Below are positions 1-6,090 of a stretch of 8,909 nt of DNA, piece by piece. Source of the DNA: Verrucomicrobiota bacterium (GTDB lineage: Bacteria > Verrucomicrobiota > Verrucomicrobiae > Chthoniobacterales > UBA10450). The notes beneath the pieces were generated by a model that saw only the letters and a program-made list of their open reading frames with translations, had not been told where the DNA came from and did not search any database. Location: assembly GCA_005887855.1 (NCBI GenBank), contig VBQB01000191.1:1-8909 (forward strand), in the 5' to 3' direction. Within the stretch, counting starts at the first letter, position 1. The number at the start of each line of letters is the position of its first letter. The position numbers were made by a program, and so were the translations under genes.

Positions 1-1722
1 GGAAAAGCCAGCGGCACCATCCGCAGTTCCAGAGTTAGGACACGCAAAGCACTCTCTCCGCTTGCCCGAGCGATCTTCATCGTCGCGGCGTTACTCCTCG
101 CGCTTGCCATCGTGTCAGTAATTTTTGCGCCTGCGATCCTGCGGTCGCTCGGAAAAAGCCAGGTAACATCATCACCCCAGGTTCCAGCCATTCCATCACC
201 CCCGTCTCTCGCCGATACCATTAAGAGCGCAGTCGCCAAGCAGATCACCGATGAGTTGCAGGGCGAACTTTCTCGTAAGAAAAACGCCGCGGTCCAGCCA
301 CCTCCTACCGGTTCGGCGATCCCAGAGAAAAGCGTCGCTGTTCTGCCGTTCGACAATCTTAGCCGCGACCCGGACAACGCTTACTTTTGCGAAGGCGTGC
401 AGGACGAGATTCTCACTCGTCTGGCAAAGGTATCAGACTTGAAAGTCGTTTCGCGTACATCGACGCAGCATTTCAAAAGCTCTCCAGATAATCTGCCACA
501 GATCGCGAAGCAGTTGGGTGTGATGCACGTCCTCGAAGGCAGTGTGCAGAAGTCTAACGATCAGGTGCGCGTGAATGTGCAACTGATCAACGCGCTGACC
601 GACGCGCATCTTTGGGCCGACACATACGATCGAAAGCTTACCGACATATTCGCGGTCGAAAGCGAGATCGCGAAAACGATTGCTGACACGCTACAGGCGA
701 AGGTGACGGGCTCGGAGAAACAAATGATGGCGGCGCAGCCGACGAGCAACACGGAGGCGTACGAGCTTTATCACAAAGGAAAATCGCTGTGGGAGAAGCG
801 TTCCGGTGATAATATTCCAAAAGCGATCGCCTATTACGAGCAGGCGATTGCGCGCGACCCGAATTATGCGCTGGCTTACACAGGTCTGGCCAAAGCCTAT
901 ATCCTGCTCCCTTTTTACACGGGTGCGGACCGGCTCGATGCAGGCTCGAAGGCCAAAGACGCGGCACTCAAAGCTCTCCGTCTTGATCCCAATCTGGCCG
1001 AAGCGCACGCCGCGCTCGGCAAGGTACTCTTTTTTCGCGAGATCGATTTGGCCGGCGCCATGCGCGAATACAAACGCGCGATCGAACTCAATCCGAACGA
1101 CGCGACGGCACATCATTGGTTCGGCAACGACAGCCTGGCAGCCCTCGGACGATTTGAGGAGGCCATTGCCGAAGGCAAGCGCGCGATTGAGTTAGATCCG
1201 CTGTCCACAGTTATTAACGTGGACCTGGGTGAAACCTTCTATTACGCCCACCGCTACGACGAGGCTGAGAGGCAAATGCGAAAAACCCTCGAGATTGATC
1301 CAACATCCTTCTACGCGCACTATAATCTCGGCATCGTTCTTCAATTAAAAGGCGACTTGTCTGGCGCGATTGCCGAATACAAAAAGGCAAAGCAATTAGG
1401 CGACAATCCACTTGTGTCGACGCTCTGCGCTCAGGCTAAAGCTCAGGCTGGCGACAAGGATGCCGCGCTGCGAATGCTGAGCGATCTCGATAAGATAAGT
1501 CAGCACCGCGAAGTGGTTGGCTACTTGCGCGCTCTGCTTTATCTCAGCCTGAACAATAAAGATGAAGCACTGCGCTGGCTCGAACAGGGTTTCGCGGAAC
1601 GCGATGGCTCCAATATCTGCTGGATCAAAGTCGATCCATTGCTCGATTCATTACACGGCGATCCGCGCTTCGAAGCGCTGGTCCAAAGAGTGGTCGCGCC
1701 GAAATCAGAAGCGAAGCAGTGA
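1..1722 (+). CDS. FlgO-like/TPR membrane protein, 5' end outside window
   Basis: The frame is open from base 1 to the TGA at 1720-1722, so the gene begins upstream of the window; the GTG at 112 is only an internal codon inside a membrane segment. Visible order: a basic stretch, one hydrophobic helix (about nt 70-138, IFIVAALLLALAIVSVIF), a Pro/Ser-rich linker, a FlgO-like domain (about nt 325-730, starting EKSVAVLPFDNLS and including HVLEGSVQKSNDQVRVNVQL), then about six TPR units (about nt 820-1440, for example AIAYYEQAIARDPNYALAY). The ending (DPLLDSLHGDPRFEALVQRV) is typical of this family. Known members carry an adenylate-cyclase-like, winged-helix or membrane N-terminus; which one is present here cannot be seen. 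The role is probably a membrane-anchored scaffold or signalling protein with TPRs binding an unknown partner; no enzymatic residues were recognised. It is paralogous in architecture to the protein at 3519-5513. Confidence 0.9.
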   Translation, partial: GKASGTIRSSRVRTRKALSPLARAIFIVAALLLALAIVSVIFAPAILRSLGKSQVTSSPQVPAIPSPPSLADTIKSAVAKQITDELQGELSRKKNAAVQPPPTGSAIPEKSVAVLPFDNLSRDPDNAYFCEGVQDEILTRLAKVSDLKVVSRTSTQHFKSSPDNLPQIAKQLGVMHVLEGSVQKSNDQVRVNVQLINALTDAHLWADTYDRKLTDIFAVESEIAKTIADTLQAKVTGSEKQMMAAQPTSNTEAYELYHKGKSLWEKRSGDNIPKAIAYYEQAIARDPNYALAYTGLAKAYILLPFYTGADRLDAGSKAKDAALKALRLDPNLAEAHAALGKVLFFREIDLAGAMREYKRAIELNPNDATAHHWFGNDSLAALGRFEEAIAEGKRAIELDPLSTVINVDLGETFYYAHRYDEAERQMRKTLEIDPTSFYAHYNLGIVLQLKGDLSGAIAEYKKAKQLGDNPLVSTLCAQAKAQAGDKDAALRMLSDLDKISQHREVVGYLRALLYLSLNNKDEALRWLEQGFAERDGSNICWIKVDPLLDSLHGDPRFEALVQRVVAPKSEAKQ

Positions 1723-1913
1723 AAATCGATAACTTCTTCGCCGAGCTGAAGCGACGCAATGTTTACAAGGTCACGGTTGCAGATATCGCCGCGCGCGCGA
1801 TTATGAATCGTGCGGCGTCTCACGCCGCGCCGAAAGAGCTCGGCAGCGCCTGCGCCCATGCCACCGCCGCCATAAGAAGCTTGGTCAAAGTTATTCGTCC
1901 GCAAAAGATCTGA
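1719..1913 (+). pseudogene. Truncated N-terminus of a second TPR/cyclase-type membrane protein
   Basis: A GTG start overlaps the upstream TGA (GTGA, 4-base overlap), the usual arrangement of translationally coupled genes. The first residues, MKIDNFFAELKRRNVYKVTVA, match the characteristic opening FFAELKRRNVYKVAVAY seen in membrane TPR and adenylate-cyclase-like proteins of Verrucomicrobiota and Proteobacteria (recalled from family knowledge). In intact members this is followed at once by hydrophobic residues forming the first membrane helix. Here similarity stops near nt 1782, and the remaining ~43 codons are Ala/Arg-rich and overlap a GC-rich hairpin, with no membrane segment. I read it as the 5' stump of a tandem paralogue whose body was deleted. 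A coupled short peptide is possible but unlikely. Confidence 0.6.
1810..1830. repeat. Short GC-rich inverted repeat
   Basis: GTGCGGCGT (1810-1818) and ACGCCGCGC (1822-1830) pair over nine positions, seven of them perfect Watson-Crick pairs around a CTC loop plus one G-T and one G-C pair outside. No T-run follows on either strand, so it is not a clear intrinsic terminator. It may be an intergenic palindrome of the REP type; only this copy is visible here. Confidence 0.45.
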
Positions 1914-2040
1914 GCCAAGGCGATAAAGATGATTTACATCCGCACGCAAATTCGAGATCGAAATGAACCCTCAATTCGTTAGCTGCTTCGACCCATCAGA
2001 TGTTCATCGCCGCCCGCAGTTCGTTGCCTCCGCCGCGGTA

Positions 2041-2079
2041 GCAAAACAAAGAGCCGCCACGCGGCGGAGCGTGACGGCT
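2041..2079 (-). terminator. Intrinsic terminator of the fibre gene
   Basis: AGCCGCCACGC (2052-2062) and GCGTGACGGCT (2069-2079) form an 11-bp stem with one mismatched or wobble position around a six-base loop. Read on the minus strand, the stem starts 35 bases after the TAG of the fibre gene (2114-2116) and is followed by CTTTGTTTTGC, a T-rich tract. This fits a Rho-independent terminator for the minus-strand gene. The same stem could also be a copy of a dispersed palindrome. Confidence 0.65.
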
Positions 2080-2113
2080 GATTGCAAAATGCGGTTTGTC
2101 TCTTTCCGCAGTC

Positions 2114-3253
2114 CTAGTGATTATCCACGACCGTTTGCGCTGCAGGCTTGCTCAGTTCGAGCTGGGTACTCACCTTTTGCAAACCGGCGGTAAGCGCTTG
2201 AATTTGCTTTTGCTGCTCCGCGAGTCTCGACTGAAAGTCCTGCTTTAACTGCGCGATGGTCGCTTTCTGTTCCTCTAATGTCCGGTGTTCTTTCAGGAAC
2301 TCGTTGAGCAACATCGCGTTCACCGCGTCGTAGCGCACGGTGTAAACCTTCCCTTCTGCATCTCGGACCACCAGGTCGGGGTTTACCTTCGCTACGTCCT
2401 CGGCTACGAGGCCAAACTGCCGGATGCCGTCGGGATCAAGCTCTTTCTTGTAATGGAATGTGACCGGCTTGAGCGCGAGGATCACTTCGCTCGCCTTATC
2501 CATCCGTCTGATCTCATCCTTGAAGCGTGCCGACGAGGGTGTCGTCCCGAGTTGACCATTGGCGTTTATGAAAACCGGCGTACCCATCGGAGCAGTCTTT
2601 CCCACAATGCCAGCCATGTAGGTGGCCGTCTGAGTTCCTACCGTGCCGATACGGATGGTGTTGGACTCGCCAGCAATACCAACGTTCCCGACATCGATGT
2701 TGTTGTCGCCCGTCGTGAGATTGCTACCGGCGAAATTGCCCAAGGCGATGTTGCCGATACCAGTTGTGTTATTCAAGAGCGCATCATAGCCGCTGGCCGT
2801 GTTGCTGTTGCCGGTTGTGTTGGAGAAGAGCGCAAAATAACCAATTGCCGTATTGTTCGGCCCGGTAGTGTTGGAGAAAAGCGCGAAACTACCGGTAGCC
2901 GTGTTCCGGATGGCGGTGGTGTTGGAAAAGAGCGCGTCATGACCATCGGCCGTGTTGTTGTTCCCGGTTGTGTTGAAAGTCAGTGCAGCACGACCAGTAG
3001 CCGTGTTGCGTTCGCCGGTCGTGTTGCTATTGAGCGCAGCAAAACCGTTGGCCGTGTTTCTAACGCCCGTTGTATTGGTGCTAAGCGCTGTAGAACCGGT
3101 GGCAGTGTTAGAGTCGCCCGTTGTGTTGCTGAAGAGCGCATCAAAACCTATGGCCGTGTTCTCGGTGCCCGTTGTGAGGCTGAAGAGGGCATCAGTGCCC
3201 TCCGCGGTGTTGTCGCCGGCGTAGCCTCCGTCCGGTGGTGGCGATAGACCGGC
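2114..3253 (-). CDS. YadA-head-like repeat fibre with C-terminal peptidase S74 (intramolecular chaperone) domain
   Basis: This minus-strand frame is open from the TAG at 2114-2116 back to 3253 (379 codons); an in-frame TGA lies at 3254-3256 and no standard start codon lies between that TGA and the repeat region. Reading from the N-terminus: AGLSPPPDGGYAGDNTAEG, then ten 17-residue repeats NTAxGxxALxxNTTGxx (residues 15-184) resembling the beta-roll heads of trimeric autotransporters. A linker (IRIGTVGTQTATYMAGIVG) leads to an S74/endosialidase-chaperone domain (from about residue 240) with SSARFKDEI, which carries the Ser and Lys expected for self-cleavage, then LKPVTFHYK, QFGLVAEDVA and YDAVNAMLLNEFLKEH. 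A Gln/Lys-rich coiled coil (about 318-370) ends the protein. In known S74 proteins the chaperone trimerises the fibre and cleaves itself off. The likely product is a secreted or surface trimeric fibre. The signal peptide is missing from this frame (see 3255-3290), so the gene may be inactive, or the break may be a sequence error. Confidence 0.85.
   Translation of the reverse strand, partial: AGLSPPPDGGYAGDNTAEGTDALFSLTTGTENTAIGFDALFSNTTGDSNTATGSTALSTNTTGVRNTANGFAALNSNTTGERNTATGRAALTFNTTGNNNTADGHDALFSNTTAIRNTATGSFALFSNTTGPNNTAIGYFALFSNTTGNSNTASGYDALLNNTTGIGNIALGNFAGSNLTTGDNNIDVGNVGIAGESNTIRIGTVGTQTATYMAGIVGKTAPMGTPVFINANGQLGTTPSSARFKDEIRRMDKASEVILALKPVTFHYKKELDPDGIRQFGLVAEDVAKVNPDLVVRDAEGKVYTVRYDAVNAMLLNEFLKEHRTLEEQKATIAQLKQDFQSRLAEQQKQIQALTAGLQKVSTQLELSKPAAQTVVDNH
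2702..3211 (-). repeat. Ten tandem 51-bp coding repeats (17-residue units)
   Basis: Within the fibre gene the unit N-T-A-x-G-x-x-A-L-x-x-N-T-T-G-x-x recurs every 51 bases. Unit starts fall at 3211, 3160, 3109 and so on to 2752 on the minus strand. The copies differ at many bases, but Asn, Gly, Ala-Leu and NTTG are held; the sixth unit has NTTA, and the tenth is degenerate (NIALGNFAGSNLTTGDN). Selection therefore appears to act at the protein level. Such arrays can change copy number by recombination. Confidence 0.85.
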
Positions 3254-3254
3254 T

Positions 3255-3290
3255 CATCGAATTTGTTATGAATGAAGTTTTCGTTTTCAT
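3255..3290 (-). other. Out-of-frame leader of the fibre gene (damaged signal peptide)
   Basis: An ATG at 3290 (minus) preceded by GAAAGG, about eight bases upstream, encodes MKTKTSFITNSM and then runs out of frame with the fibre sequence. Secreted relatives of this fibre typically begin with a Lys/Thr-rich start, a hydrophobic core and a cleavage site just before the PPPDGG segment (family knowledge). Here the basic start and the PPPDGG segment are both present, but the hydrophobic core is absent and the two parts are in different frames. This suggests a deletion whose length is not a multiple of three, or a sequence error. Confidence 0.5.
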
Positions 3291-3352
3291 GGGACAACCT
3301 TTCCGTTCCGCCCGATTGACTGGGCTTGGCGGCAGGAAAATCACCGGTTTAA

Positions 3353-3370
3353 TAGGATTCTTAGGATTCT
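3353..3370. repeat. Tandem 9-bp repeat in the divergent spacer
   Basis: TAGGATTCT occurs twice back to back (3353-3361 and 3362-3370), about 65 bases upstream of the fibre leader ATG on the minus strand, inside an A/T-rich stretch (about 3340-3415). It could be promoter-proximal DNA or a small slippage tract; there is no further evidence for function. Confidence 0.6.
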
Positions 3371-3452
3371 TTTTCATTTTTCTTGTCCTTACATATGGTT
3401 TATTCTTTTTTGTTCACGCAGGAGGCCCAAGCCGACTCGCGCGTGGTCAGCT

Positions 3453-3481
3453 TTGCTCTGCCCATTATGAAAGTCTTTAAT
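3453..3481 (+). promoter_or_regulatory. Weak sigma70-like promoter candidate for the winged-helix/TPR gene
   Basis: TTGCTC (3453-3458), a 17-base spacer, and TTTAAT (3476-3481) sit 38 bases ahead of the ATG at 3519. The -10 matches the consensus at five of six positions, the -35 at only three. A start site would fall near 3488, at the first CTGAA repeat. Promoter rules for this phylum are poorly known to me, so this is tentative. Confidence 0.3.
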
Positions 3482-3487
3482 TTGCGG

Positions 3488-3512
3488 CTGAATTTTTCTG
3501 AATTGTTCTGAA
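3488..3512 (+). promoter_or_regulatory. Three CTGAA direct repeats at 10-bp spacing, possible operator
   Basis: CTGAA occurs at 3488, 3498 and 3508, exactly one helical turn apart; the first two units share CTGAATT-TT. The array ends six bases before the ATG at 3519. OmpR/PhoB-type winged helices bind tandem direct repeats at 10-11-bp spacing (family knowledge), and the adjacent gene encodes such a domain, so autoregulation is plausible. No good Shine-Dalgarno sequence is present here, so the repeats occupy the place of the ribosome-binding region. Confidence 0.4.
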
Positions 3513-3518
3513 ACGACG

Positions 3519-5513
3519 ATGCAAGCTACCCCCGCTCACCTCTACGAATTCGGCGATTTCCGACTCGACACGGCGAAACGCCTCTTGCGGCGGCTGGATG
3601 GGACGACGGTGCCCCTCACACCGAGAGTGTTCGAGACGCTCCTCTACATGGTGGAGCATCACGATACCGTCCTCGATAAGGAGCGACTGATGGAGGCGGT
3701 CTGGCCCGATTCGATCGTCGAGGAGAACAATCTGAGTCAAAACATCTCGACGCTGCGGCGTATTTTTGGCGAAACGCCGGGCTCACACAGCTATATCGTG
3801 ACGGTTCCGGGTCGCGGTTATCGATTCGTTGCCGAAGTTAGCGATCGAACCGACAACGGCAGTGCCACGGTGAAGGCAGAGCAAGGAGACGGGCCAACAT
3901 TGGCAGCGAATCGAACGGACGCGGCTACAGCGAAGGGTCGACAGCGTTCGCGTGGCAAAACTGGCGGTCCGTGGGCGCTTGCTGTTCTTGGCGTAATTGT
4001 GCTCGCAGCCGCATTCCTTGCGCGAGGACCGAGCGTTAGCAGGCTTGAGAAACATGGGGTTGGAAGTGCAGTTCCTGCGACTGCGCCCGGCACAGTTGGC
4101 GAGCGCGTCAATTCGATCGCGGTGTTGCCGTTCGAGCCGCTCGGCCAGGACACGAATGATGAATTGTTGGGGCTAGGCATGGCTGACGCGGTAATCGGCA
4201 GAATGAGCAATTTAAAGCAACTCGTCGTTTTACCGACAAGCGCTGTGTCGAAATACAAGGGACCCGCAAGTGATCGGCTCGCGGCTGGGCGCGCTTTACA
4301 AGTGGATGCGATCTTGAGTGGAACTATCCAGCGGTCCGGGGACCAGGTCCGGGTCACTGTGCAACTTGTTCACGTTGCAAGCGGCCGCACTATTTGGTCG
4401 GAAAAATTCGACCAAACATTTACCGACATCTTCGGTATTCAGGACTCGATTTCCGACAGCGTGGTCCGATCGCTTGCCCTTGACCTTACTACCGACGAGC
4501 AAAAGCAGCTGGGAAAACATTACACCACAAACGTCGTCGCCTATGACTCGTATCTGATGGGTCTTTACTTCTGGAATAAGCGATCCAAAGACGGGCTTGA
4601 GAAAGCGATCGATTATTTTCAGCGCGCCGTCGAGCAGGACCCGAATTATGCACTCGCGTATGGGATAATGGCTGACTGCTACTACTTGCAGCTATTTTAC
4701 GGCTACGACTCCGCCCCGGATCGGATCGGCAATGCCAAGGCAGCAGCAGAACGAGCCTTGCTCATAGACGCTTCAGTAGCCGAGGCTCATGTGGCAGCAG
4801 CAATGGTTAAATGTTATCAAAAAGATGGTCAAGCAGGCATGGAGTCGTTGCGCCACGCCATCGCATTGAACCCCAATCTGGCTATCGCTCACCAGCGCTA
4901 TGCGTGGGTACTATCCGGGTTCGGACACTTGGATGATGCCGTGCGAGAGATGAAGCGCGCGCAACAGCTCGACCCGCTCTCGCCTGCTAACAACACAGCC
5001 TTGGGAATCATCCTCGCTTTTGCCCGGCAGTTTCGTGGCTCTTTGGAGTATTGTTACAAGGCCGCCGAATTAGCTCCCAATGAAGCTCTCATACAAGAAA
5101 ACCTGGCATTCGCTTACGCTTTAAACGGCATGTATCAACAAGCGATCGAGCATTATCAAAAGCAAGGTGAACTTAATCCGGAGAGCAGAGGGGATGTTCT
5201 CGCCTCAATCGCGACGGTGCTTGTGACGGCAGGTCGTAACGCGGAAGCCGAGGGCATTATGCGCGAATTGCTTGACCCTGCGGGAGCAAACAAAACCGAT
5301 CCTTACAACATGACGAGGTTATATGCCGCTCGTGGTGAGAAGGAGCGGGCGTTCGAGTGGTTCGATAAAGCGCTGCAAACAAGTTCCGAAGATGTGCGCG
5401 GCCAGGCACGAATGATCCGATACGATCCGATGTTGGATCCGTTGCGGTCAGACCCCAGGTTCGCGGATTTGTTGCGTCACCACAACAAAGCTTCGCTTCT
5501 CAGCACTCGTTAA
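3519..5513 (+). CDS. CadC-like winged-helix regulator with membrane helix, FlgO-like domain and TPRs
   Basis: The product has 664 residues. Residues 8-106 form an OmpR/PhoB-type winged helix (YEFGDFRLD; VPLTPRVFETLLYMVE; LMEAVWPDSIVEENNLSQNISTLRR; VPGRGYRFV). There is no receiver domain, as in CadC/ToxR-type one-component regulators. A polar linker leads to one membrane helix (about 152-169), then a FlgO-like domain (about 197-325: NSIAVLPFEPLG, DAILSGTIQRSGDQVRVTVQL, FTDIFGIQDSISD). About six TPR units follow (about 360-600; for example AIDYFQRAVEQDPNYALAY), and the end is DPMLDPLRSDPRFADLL. The DNA-binding domain would be cytoplasmic and the TPR part on the other side of the membrane, sensing an unknown signal. 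The start is supported by the short distance to the winged helix, although no strong ribosome-binding site precedes it. It is divergent from the fibre gene, which is a candidate target. It shares architecture and many motifs with 1-1722. Confidence 0.92.
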   Translation: MQATPAHLYEFGDFRLDTAKRLLRRLDGTTVPLTPRVFETLLYMVEHHDTVLDKERLMEAVWPDSIVEENNLSQNISTLRRIFGETPGSHSYIVTVPGRGYRFVAEVSDRTDNGSATVKAEQGDGPTLAANRTDAATAKGRQRSRGKTGGPWALAVLGVIVLAAAFLARGPSVSRLEKHGVGSAVPATAPGTVGERVNSIAVLPFEPLGQDTNDELLGLGMADAVIGRMSNLKQLVVLPTSAVSKYKGPASDRLAAGRALQVDAILSGTIQRSGDQVRVTVQLVHVASGRTIWSEKFDQTFTDIFGIQDSISDSVVRSLALDLTTDEQKQLGKHYTTNVVAYDSYLMGLYFWNKRSKDGLEKAIDYFQRAVEQDPNYALAYGIMADCYYLQLFYGYDSAPDRIGNAKAAAERALLIDASVAEAHVAAAMVKCYQKDGQAGMESLRHAIALNPNLAIAHQRYAWVLSGFGHLDDAVREMKRAQQLDPLSPANNTALGIILAFARQFRGSLEYCYKAAELAPNEALIQENLAFAYALNGMYQQAIEHYQKQGELNPESRGDVLASIATVLVTAGRNAEAEGIMRELLDPAGANKTDPYNMTRLYAARGEKERAFEWFDKALQTSSEDVRGQARMIRYDPMLDPLRSDPRFADLLRHHNKASLLSTR

Positions 5514-5539
5514 GAAGGCAAAGTCGATACAACCAAAGT

Positions 5540-5737
5540 ATGGGCAACTCCATCGTGGCGTGCCTCGGGCCAGACGCGACGTTGCATCGCGGCTACAGCA
5601 TTACGATGAACGAGCGCGGAAAAATCATCCACACAATCGCAGCAGTTAGGCCAAAAATGAAAATTCGCACCCGCGTCAGCGACGACGAGCCGGCTTACTT
5701 AACTGTGTGTTCATGTGGGCTTCCTTTGGGTTTTTGA
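5540..5737 (+). pseudogene. xseA: Fragment resembling C-terminus of exonuclease VII large subunit
   Basis: Within this 65-codon frame the segment LGPDATLHRGYSITMNERG, followed by KIIHTIAAVRPKMKIRTRVSDDE (about 5567-5690), resembles the end of XseA, where the pattern L-x-P-x-ATL-x-RGY-(A/S)-I, a G-K-(V/I)-I turn and a final R-L/V-x-D-G/D-E are conserved (recalled from family knowledge). XseA is normally around 400 residues or more; only the last ~45 are here, and no nuclease domain precedes them because the TPR gene ends 26 bases upstream. After the similarity the frame runs into unrelated residues to a TGA. I interpret it as a stranded remnant. No ribosome-binding site was seen, and a chance small protein is the alternative. 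Confidence 0.5.
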
Positions 5738-5820
5738 CCCCTAGCCCACTGTCCGTCAAATTAGGGCAAGCCTAGTCCTCACTTTTGACATAACATGGTC
5801 AAGATTTGCGAAATGAGGAA
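5738..5820. other. Spacer between xseA-like fragment and glgB 3' end
   Basis: No gene was recognised. The only structure noticed is a small dyad, TTGAC (5785-5789) and GTCAA (5798-5802) around eight bases, plus several GGG/CCC tracts. No convincing terminator for the minus-strand glgB sequence is visible: no stem is followed by a T-run. Confidence 0.4.
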
Positions 5821-6090
5821 TCACCGTTCCAACTTGAATGCCAGCGTTGCCAATGGCGGCAAGTTGATAAGAATCGAATGTTGGCGACCCATCCATGGGA
5901 CGTCCTCAGTTTGGACGCCGCCAAGATTTCCTACATTACTGCCGCCGTATGTTTCGGCGTCGGTGTTGATGAGCTCCCGATAGAAGCCGGATTCGGGGAC
6001 GCCTAACCGATAGTTGTAGCGCACGACAGGCGTTGCGTTCACCACGAATGCCACGATGTCGCCGTCGCGCGATTTTCGAAGACCAGCCGG
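5821..6090 (-). pseudogene. glgB: Displaced C-terminal beta-domain of glycogen branching enzyme
   Basis: A minus-strand frame different from the main glgB frame reads [19 protein letters not shown], then RYNYRLGVPESGFYRELINT, DAETYGGSNVGNLGG, VPWMGRQHSILINLPPLAT and ends LAFKLER-TGA at 5821. This is the canonical GlgB tail (N-x-TPV-x-R-x-x-YR-x-GVP, LNTD-x-x-YGGSN-x-GN-GG, LPPLAT). It overlaps the end of the main frame and lies one reading frame away. Because it has no plausible start of its own, it is the severed 3' part of glgB rather than a separate gene. Confidence 0.88.

Larger units (their letters stand above)
1783..2113. other. Non-coding gap with hairpins
   Basis: About 330 bases without a convincing gene. 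Short frames on both strands have biased, low-complexity translations and no family resemblance. The interval holds a short GC hairpin (1810-1830) and a longer hairpin (2052-2079), described separately. Nothing else was recognised. Confidence 0.55.

Noticed and set aside
1539..1949. Minus-strand 136-residue frame over the end of the first TPR gene
   Set aside because: It lies largely antisense to a well-supported coding region and has no recognisable domain.
2702..3211. Regular direct repeats resembling a CRISPR array
   Set aside because: The 51-bp period is a coding repeat with no separate conserved repeats and unique spacers, and the units diverge at synonymous and variable positions.
2285..3247. 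A 320-residue plus-strand open frame across the fibre gene
   Set aside because: It is the complement of the 51-bp repeats; the minus-strand frame gives clear repeat and S74 signatures, and the plus translation matches nothing.
3235..3480. Possible plus-strand membrane microprotein with a Phe/Leu-rich segment
   Set aside because: Its hydrophobicity comes from a T-rich spacer, it overlaps the fibre leader and promoter region, and no ribosome-binding site or family match was seen.
5785..5802. TTGAC/GTCAA dyad as an operator
   Set aside because: The arms are only five bases and it lies downstream of glgB, so chance occurrence is likely.
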